This document shows positions 6,098 through 6,139 of a stretch of 6,139 bases of DNA, piece after piece. Position 1 is the stretch's first letter. Every line of letters starts with the position of its first letter. The notes under the pieces are model-generated. The model saw only the letters and a list, made by a program, of their open reading frames with translations. It did no database searches and was not told the origin of the DNA. Made by a program: the position numbers and the translations under genes. Where the stretch lies: contig DAOWCW010000046.1 of NCBI GenBank assembly GCA_030639395.1, positions 1 through 6,139 of the forward strand. Reading direction: 5' to 3'. The DNA comes from an archaeon (lineage in GTDB: Archaea > Nanoarchaeota > Nanoarchaeia > Pacearchaeales > GW2011-AR1).

Positions 6098-6126
6098 GCG
6101 TCAGTGTTATCCGAAAATAACACCGC
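6098..6126. repeat. Inverted repeat downstream of the NYN gene
   Basis: GTGTTAT (6104-6110) and ATAACAC (6117-6123) are perfect 7-bp complements around a 6-nt loop, CCGAAA. GCG (6098-6100) and CGC (6124-6126) could extend the stem across a 3-nt bulge. It begins 8 bp after the NYN stop codon. It could be a transcript-end hairpin, part of an unannotated small RNA or one end of a mobile or attachment sequence; the window ends 13 bp later, so these cannot be separated. Confidence 0.45.
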
Positions 6127-6139
6127 GCAAGTATTAATA

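Noticed and set aside
1..6139. tRNA, rRNA or complete insertion sequence
   Set aside because: I saw no cloverleaf with a TTCRANY arm, no rRNA core motifs, no transposase or integrase frame and no terminal inverted repeat pair flanking any gene.

Overview
The window looks like a piece of an archaeal chromosome, most likely from a small-genome DPANN lineage (Woesearchaeota/Pacearchaeota-like). The domain call rests on a group II chaperonin (thermosome), an archaeal-type TruD and TATA boxes about 25 bp upstream of start codons with no Shine-Dalgarno motif. The DPANN assignment is an inference from gene content, AT-richness and protein style; there is no rRNA here to confirm it.

Layout, left to right. 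(1) 1-1572, minus strand: thermosome subunit, 524 residues visible, C-terminus cut off by the window edge. (2) 1573-1708: divergent intergenic region with one TATA box facing each way. (3) 1709-2206, plus: conserved-looking charged 165-aa protein of unknown function. (4) 2286-3644, plus: secreted/membrane-anchored 452-aa protein with a signal peptide, a beta-rich ectodomain, one membrane helix and a DUF11-like C-terminal domain predicted to lie in the cytoplasm. (5) 3669-4847, plus: tRNA pseudouridine synthase TruD, with two low-complexity segments encoded by related 7-bp tandem repeats. (6) 4880-5353, plus: five-helix membrane protein resembling a divergent VIT1/CCC1 family member. (7) 5391-5519, minus: possible remnant of a BNR/Asp-box protein. 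(8) 5541-6089, plus: NYN/DUF88 (LabA-like) putative nuclease of different base composition. (9) 6090-6139: tail containing an inverted repeat.

Nearly every gene has its own TATA-like element centred about 24-31 bp from its start codon, so the genes look individually promoted and largely leaderless rather than one operon. Chaperonin and TruD are housekeeping functions in protein folding and tRNA modification. The two membrane proteins and the unknown protein have no clear functional link to them.

The plus strand is strongly C-rich and G-poor from the left edge to about 5510 whichever strand is coding, then becomes G-richer than C across the NYN gene. That switch coincides with the truncated minus-strand fragment, and suggests the NYN gene is a recent arrival. 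I found no complete new defence or mobile system. The observations most worth following are the paired heptamer repeats inside truD, the NYN junction, the inside-facing DUF11-like domain and the divergent VIT-like protein.
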